A stretch of DNA of 64,000 bases. It comes from Pomacea canaliculata (taxonomy: Eukaryota > Mollusca > Gastropoda > Architaenioglossa > Ampullariidae). The first letter of the stretch is position 1, and the number at the start of each line of letters is the position of its first letter. Shown here one piece after another: positions 58,801-64,000 of this stretch. The stretch covers positions 620,001 to 684,000 of the forward strand of contig NC_037595.1 of NCBI RefSeq assembly GCF_003073045.1. Reading direction: 5' to 3'. Under the pieces are notes generated by a model. The model ran no database searches. It saw nothing but the letters and a program-made list of their open reading frames with translations, and had not been told where the DNA came from. A program made the translations under genes and the position numbers.

Positions 58801-61800
58801 GTTACACATGCTGCAAGCAGCACCTGCCATATTACTGTCTACAAATCTGATGATTCTTAAGTCCTTTGTCATGTTACTGTCTACATATCTGATAATTCTA
58901 AAGTCATCAACCAACTGATATGTACTTACGACTTGGTTTTATAAATAGAGGGGTGGGCATTTGTGCATGGAAATGATGACAATAGCACCGACAGGTTTGA
59001 CTTTCTGCTTTCTTTGTCTGTTAATTATAATGGAAATTATAACAACAGCACTGACACAAACTTCACTGTCAGGTTTCTTTATCTGTTAATTATAATCAGA
59101 AATATTTTATTTCATGATAAGACCTGTGCCAATCAGCTAAATGTATATGCAAATATTATTAACAATTTCTTATTTTAAAACATTGCAGACTCTGCAAATC
59201 TGAACATGGCTGAAAAAAATTCACTTGTTTCTCTCTGTTGTACATTAGATTCCTACCAGAAAATGGAAGTAGTCGCTGGCATATTGTTCGTCAGTTGGTG
59301 AGAAAGCTTCATCTTCTACTTCACATTGGCAAACTTTCAGACCAGCCCTCAGAGTGCTCTCTCATTCAAGTAAGTTTGAATGAGTATGCATGCATTCATG
59401 CTGTACAAGCAGGTAAACTTGTGTGTGCATTCATGCATGTCAGTAAAAGCAGGTAAACTTGTGTGTGGGTGCTGGTAAACATTTGCATATCTGTCAACAA
59501 GAGGATATAAAAAGAAACCCTGACCTTTACAGTGGACTAGATGTGATATAAGGCATCTACATAAATGAAAGGTGGGGCCAACATGGAGCCCTTTGAACTC
59601 GTGAAAATCAAAGATAATGCATCTGGACTGGGTTTGTTTTGTTTGTTTGTTTTTTTTGAATGTGACACTGAAGAGGAGGTGGTCATAAAAGTGATATTAA
59701 ATGTTACCACGCATTGCACATTATTACATGCTCCATCAGCTTTTGTTACCTTTCTATCTCCAGCAAGCCAGTATTCATCACATATTCCATCAGCATTTGG
59801 ACATCTGCTGGTACATGTTAGAAATCCTTCACACCTTGACCACACAAGCTGGAACTGCAGGTAGTAAGCTGCTAAGTGTTTTTCACTTGTGATCAGCTGT
59901 TAAGTGTTTTTCACTTGTGGTTGGCTGTTAAGTATTCTTCAGTTATAATCAGCTGTTAAGTATTCTTCACTGGTATCTGCACATGGTCTCCAGTTATTTT
60001 CTATGCATATGTGTATGCCTTTGCCTGTATTTTGTAATCATGATACTATAACGGTGCAGATGTATTTGTATAACCATGATACTACAATGTGCAGATGTAC
60101 ATATTGCTGTTGGGCTGTAAGTTATGTGCCATAAAAGTCTTTAAAATGCTGACAGATGTGCTGGATGACATAAGGCTATGCCAGAAGCTTGGGGATTCAA
60201 AAGACAGTGGTATTCTGTCATCATTTGATCAGCTGGTTCAGTTTCTGCTCTTTGACCTTGTCTGTCTGGCTGTGCCTATTTTTGAGAAGGTAGGGTCTTG
60301 TGTTTCCTACTTCTTCCACGTTATGGCAGTCCAGCTTTTTCACCTGATGCTCTGCCTTGTCTTTCTGTCAAAAGTCTTTAACAGCTAGTTTTTGTATCAT
60401 CAGCTTCAGCTGTTACTTCATGAAAATTATGATTGTCAAGTTTAAGTGAAGAGATTTTGTACTTAAAGAGAAAAATAGATAATTGATGAGGATGATGATT
60501 GATGGATGATGATAATGATAATTCACTCCGGCTGCTGATGTAAACAAATCTAAAGGTTTGTGAAGGCTACTCTTTCAGACCAAAGGCTGTCAAATGTTGG
60601 TAGTCTGCCTATGATCTGCAATTCGTGTTAGTACAAACATTCAGGTGGATTTTTCATGTAATTAATTTTGATGATATAGACATCTCATCTCATAGCTTGC
60701 ATAAAATAAAGGAACAGAATGATTGATGTGGCAGTTGCACAGTCAAGAGTGGCTCCACTCCTCTCCCTTTCCTTGTGGATGTGTGCTAGAGATGTGGACA
60801 CTAGTGCTTCGACTGACCACAATCAGGAAGGAGAAATATGGCACAGAAGTAGGTACACTGGAGTGACTTGCCCTGAATAAGTTCTGGAGTAATATTGCCT
60901 AACAAAACTGGAGTAAAATTGACTAAAAAAATGTCTTGCCTGGAATAAGTTTTGTCTGAAGAGAAGTGGCTTGCCTTGAATAAGTTTCACGGAAGTAAAA
61001 TTAAATGGACTAAAGAGAAATGCATACTTCAGTAAAGGTTAGTGGTACCATGGTTACTTTCTGATTTGCAGATGCGCTTTCACTTACCACTTGCAGATTC
61101 CTTTTGCTAAGACCTTTCTGGTTTGTGTAATTAACTTGGGGTACAATGGTATTAACTATGATGAACTCTGCATGGTACCCTCACCGCACACTCTCATTGT
61201 TAAATAACTGGTTACTGATATTTTTAAGAAATAGTGTTTGTAATGAAAAAGAACTGTAAAAGATATTACAAACAGCTGTAAGTAGAATAAATATATACCT
61301 AAATATATGTCTAAACATAGGATAAAGTGAGTAATTTAGAATTAAGTCTCCTTCAGGTGATGTCATTCAAACCAGCAGACTTTGAATGGTTATTTTACCA
61401 CCGCATGGTCACCTGTGAGTCACACAGAAGTCCTACATTGACCTGTTTATCCACAGTTACAAACTTGATTATCTAAATAGTTAGACTGTCCTTGTGGTGT
61501 TCCAGGCATGTGTTGTTATCATAGCCATCACCTCTGTTTGGGTAAAAACCTGAACACATCCAAGCCCCTACCTCCAGTGTTGCCTGGGAGACCACGTCTG
61601 CTTTTTGATCACCTTTCTCCCCAAAGTCAAGCTACTTCACTTTTCCTGGGTTCACAATTTGTAATAGAATCTTTCAACAAAATTCTTTACTATCATACTA
61701 TGATATTAATAGCAAAATGATCCATTGATAGCTTCTTTTTTAGATGCTATGCTGGAACACCACTTTCCATGTCCATAAATCAAGGTGTGTTTGATTAGCC

Positions 61801-63249
61801 AGCCTGACAATAAATCAGGGTATTTGTGACTAACCGAGCGGCCCGGTGGCGCAACGGTTAGCGCTGTTAGCGCCTGTCACCAATACAGTGAAGGTTGGCT
61901 GCCCTGAGTTCATTTCTGGTCTCAGGCACGCTGTTATTTCTCTGCACGTGGCATCTGTTTACAGGGCTGGCCGCCCTCCGCCAAGGACGGTCCCAAGCCT
62001 GGCTGAAAAAGGAGCACCCCCACCCCGTAAAAACAAATCCTTGCTACTAAAACATCGACAACAGTTAAGACTGTAGTCGATGGCCTATGCCCCAGGAGGG
62101 GCGAAGGGCCTAAAAAAAAAAAAAAAAAAAAAAAATTGTGACTAACCAGACTAACAACAAATCAGGGTATCTGAGACATGCTAACCTTAAGCAAATCAGG
62201 GTATCTGAGACATGCTAACCTTAAGCAAATCAGGGTATCTGAGACATGCTAACCTTAAGCAAATCAGGGTATCTGAGACATGCTAACCTTAAGCAAAGCA
62301 GGGTATCTGACTTGCCAGCCTCACTGAGAACCTTCTGTACAATTGTGTCTGGGTGTCAAGAGTTGTCTGTTTTACAATGCTTACATAAACAATAGTTGTT
62401 TTTTTTTAAAAAAAACACATCGTTGGAAAGTACTTTAGAAGATGTCTGCAAGCTTGAATGTTAAGGAAGAGTTCATTATATATATCTTATATAATTAATA
62501 TCTTATTGCCTTTATGTTGTAGTCGTAGCGGTCCTGTGGCGCAACGGTTAGCTCCTGTCACTAATACAGTGAAGGTTGGCTGCCCAGAGTTCATTTCTCG
62601 TCTCGGGCACGCTGTTCTTTCTCTGCACGTGGCATCTGTTTACAGGGCTGGCTACTTGCCGTAATATAGCCTTAGTTGCTGACACGGCGTAAAACACCAA
62701 TCCCCCCCCCCCCTTTATGTTGTAGTCATTCTGGGTACAGCTACACCATATACTCCAGACTCTGTGGGACACTTGTGCTGAACCTGGAGATGGAGGAGAA
62801 AGTCAAGGTGAGATACTTTAAAGTATGTTGCAGATACTGCAGCAAATGTTATAACAAAGGTTGACAAAAGTCATGTAATAAGCTTCTGTAACAAACCTCT
62901 AGAAAATGACTGACAAGCAGCAAATCACTGACAAAACTCATGACAAAGATTGACAAAATGCTTTGGAAAGTGTGTGCTTTCGCAGAGATTGAAGATATCT
63001 ACCTGAACCAGATTAAGATTTTTTGTGTCATGTGATGTGCTTACTGTTCACCGACAGTGACATCTTCATGTGATGTGCTGACTTCAAAGTAATATCTTCA
63101 TGTTGATGTGCTGACTGTTCACAGACAGTAATATCTTCATGTTGAGCATCTCACAACAGCCATCATGTCCTGCCAGCTTCTGCTTGTGGCTCACCACTCA
63201 TCTGGCTCATCTTACCTGCTTTGACAACAATGGCCTCATGCGTGATGCC
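55806..63249 (+). CDS. MMS22L: MMS22L homologue (replication-fork repair scaffold), first 11 coding exons; continues beyond the window
   Basis: Exons: 55806-55908, 56781-56916 (or from 56811), 57571-57693, 58338-58375, 58719-58800, 59249-59369, 59764-59860, 60156-60289, 60735-60848, 62726-62807, 63125-63249. All have AG before and GT after, and phases agree throughout (1155 nt, 385 codons). Pieces in the order of vertebrate MMS22L are AYFCCGGEAYPG then KSGALDRLMPPQ; LTLFGFTFFYLALEEE; KFLLYVKDFIKRR; LVRKLHLLLHIGKLSDQPSE; HQHLDICWYMLEILHTLT; PFPCGCVLEMWTLVLRL; SFWVQLHHILQTLWDTC; PASFCLWLTTHLAHLTCFDN. MMS22L is about 1240 aa in vertebrates, so roughly the first third is here. With TONSL it binds post-replicative chromatin and helps load RAD51 at stalled forks in the nucleus. 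The start ATG follows an acceptor-like GATGTCAG, implying an upstream untranslated exon. The donor of exon 5 (GTTACA at 58801) is weak and could lie further on. Confidence 0.9.
56003..56232 (+). mobile_element. tRNA-derived SINE, family A, copy 1 (MMS22L intron 1)
   Basis: It contains GGTGGCGCAACAGTTAATGC (A-box region), CACCAATACAGTGAAGGTTG, a B-box-like GGGTTCAGCTC, then GTTCTTTCTCTGCATATTGC, CATCTGTTTACAGGACTGGC and ATAGCTTTAGTTGCTC. It ends in a short poly-A. This is the most diverged of the three copies and no target duplication is clear. Confidence 0.85.
61824..62147 (+). mobile_element. tRNA-derived SINE, family A, copy 2, with target duplication (MMS22L intron 9)
   Basis: The element is 61836-62135, flanked by exact 12-bp copies of TTGTGACTAACC (61824-61835, 62136-62147). 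The A-box region is GGTGGCGCAACGGTTAGCGC; the B-box region is GAGTTCATTTCT. The body contains GCACGTGGCATCTGTTTACA, GGGCTGGCCGCC and a specific 3' part (GATGGCCTATGCCCCAGGAG), and the element ends in a poly-A of about 24. The long tail and exact duplication point to a fairly recent insertion. Confidence 0.92.
62148..62310. repeat. 34-bp tandem repeat
   Basis: Four to five copies of AAATCAGGGTATCTGAGACA plus TGCTAACCTTAAGC. A related single unit (AATCAGGGTATTTGTGACTA) lies just before SINE copy 2, so the SINE landed inside the left edge of this array. Confidence 0.92.
62509..62727 (+). mobile_element. tRNA-derived SINE, family A, copy 3, inserted on the MMS22L exon-10 acceptor
   Basis: The SINE (62525-62711) lies between two exact 16-bp copies of CCTTTATGTTGTAGTC (62509-62524, 62712-62727). 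The second copy contains the AG acceptor (62724-62725) and the first two bases of coding exon 10. The A-box region is TGTGGCGCAACGGTTAGCTC; the B-box region is GAGTTCATTTCT. The element lacks the long 3' part of copy 2 and ends GTAAAACACCAAT followed by a C-run of about a dozen bases that now serves as the pyrimidine tract of the acceptor. Confidence 0.9.
62712..62725 (+). promoter_or_regulatory. 3' splice site of MMS22L coding exon 10 (duplicated by SINE)
   Basis: CCTTTATGTTGTAG before TCATTCTGG. An identical 16-base string, including the AG, lies at 62509-62524. Use of the upstream AG would place about 200 bases of SINE in the mRNA. Confidence 0.75.
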
Positions 63250-64000
63250 GTAAGCTTTGACCTTCATGTGAAGTATTTTGTGGTTAACATAATGTGCTGC
63301 CTCCTCTGCTTACAATCTGTACAACTTGTTCACATTCCAAAACTGAAACCATTGTTTCTCAATATCTAATTATCAATTCATACAAATTGTATTTATGCAG
63401 TTCTGTTATATTTGTATATTGACATCAGAACTGTCCACTGGCAAGTTTTTGCCAAAATTTAATAGATTTCAGCCAAAAAAGTCATCTTTGGCAAAACATT
63501 TTTCTGCCAAAGCCAACATCATTATTCATTGTGAACCAAAAGAAAAAAGGAACGGTCTTTGCTGTAGATTAAAATTAATAGTTAAAGAAAATAGGATAAA
63601 GCATCCTTGGGTCACACCAGCCAGCTTTTGGGAAGCATTTTTAATGACTGATATAAATGGCAAACAAATTTATGAATCATAACATAATCATAGCAACATT
63701 ACAATTCTGGCTACAATTTGTGTGTGTGTGTGTTCTTCTGTGTGTCTATTATTTCACTTTTTGAGTTGCTGTGTTTGTCAACTACATGGTCAACATCACA
63801 AGGATTTGGGCTGATTCTGATGCCTGTTCTTGTGTTGGTTCACATGTTAGCTGCTATTCCTTGAGGTGTTGCGCCAGTGATGGTGTTCTTGAGCTGTTAG
63901 TCCAGATTACAGATGTTCTTGAGGTGTTGGTCCACATGATAGATGATGTTCCAATTTGTTCAGTGTAAGCTGTTTATCTTGGGATTTTTATCTTGGTCTC
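63250..64000. other. MMS22L intron 11, no further exon identified
   Basis: The sequence after the donor GTAAGC is AT-rich. I did not find the next conserved block of MMS22L before the window ends. Short TGTTCTTGAGGTGTTGGTCC-like repeats occur at 63855-63935. Confidence 0.5.

Noticed and set aside
63395..63682. Frame with HPWVTPASFWEAFL as the next MMS22L exon
   Set aside because: It partly echoes exon 10 (SFW), but there is no acceptor/donor pair in phase and it is not the block expected next in the protein.

Overview
The window looks like nuclear DNA of a lophotrochozoan animal, most likely a gastropod mollusc. It has spliced genes with GT-AG introns, a bilaterian-type MMS22L gene, a type II Golgi glycosyltransferase, tRNA-derived SINEs, and relics of RTE-type and CR1/L2-like LINEs, hAT and Tc1 elements. 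No bacterial operon, rRNA, confident tRNA or CRISPR array is present. The taxonomic call rests on general family knowledge, not on a search.

Region 1 (1 to about 42.7 kb) is a gene-poor block crowded with more than 30 unrelated tandem arrays. With the few arrays further on they cover roughly 20 kb by my estimate. The largest are a 39-bp array (22.1-27.4 kb), a 21-bp array (16.3-19.2 kb), a 31-bp array (32.05-33.1 kb), a 13-bp array (30.0-30.8 kb) and a 22-bp array (33.5-34.2 kb). Between them lie unique islands in which I see no gene, plus transposon fossils: a CR1/L2-like LINE piece at the left edge, an RTE-type LINE relic (4.15-5.19 kb), two neighbouring hAT MITEs with 8-bp target duplications (27.6-28.3 kb) and a Tc1-like transposase relic (36.2-36.75 kb). 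Almost all long open frames here come from arrays whose unit length is a multiple of 3, or from frame cycling through other unit lengths. They are not genes.

Region 2 (42.7-51 kb) holds a small two-exon minus-strand gene for an unrecognised 172-aa protein, two dispersed repeat families that I cannot name, a 42-bp array, and about 3.7 kb of quiet sequence before the next gene.

Region 3 (51.2-54.0 kb) is a beta-1,3-galactosyltransferase-like GT31 gene on the plus strand. A start exon carrying only four coding bases joins in frame to one large exon. This gives a clean type II protein of 360 aa.

Region 4 (54-64 kb) is AT-richer and contains the first eleven coding exons (385 codons) of an MMS22L homologue on the plus strand. 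The gene continues past the right edge. Three copies of one tRNA-derived SINE sit in its introns. One inserted exactly on the acceptor of coding exon 10 and duplicated that splice site.

The three genes show no shared pathway: one is a Golgi sugar transferase, one a replication-fork repair scaffold, and one is unknown. I found no convincing new multi-gene system. The most unusual points are the SINE on the splice site, the density of minisatellites, the corrupted-looking core of the 39-bp array, and a three-copy dispersed repeat with a conserved hairpin.
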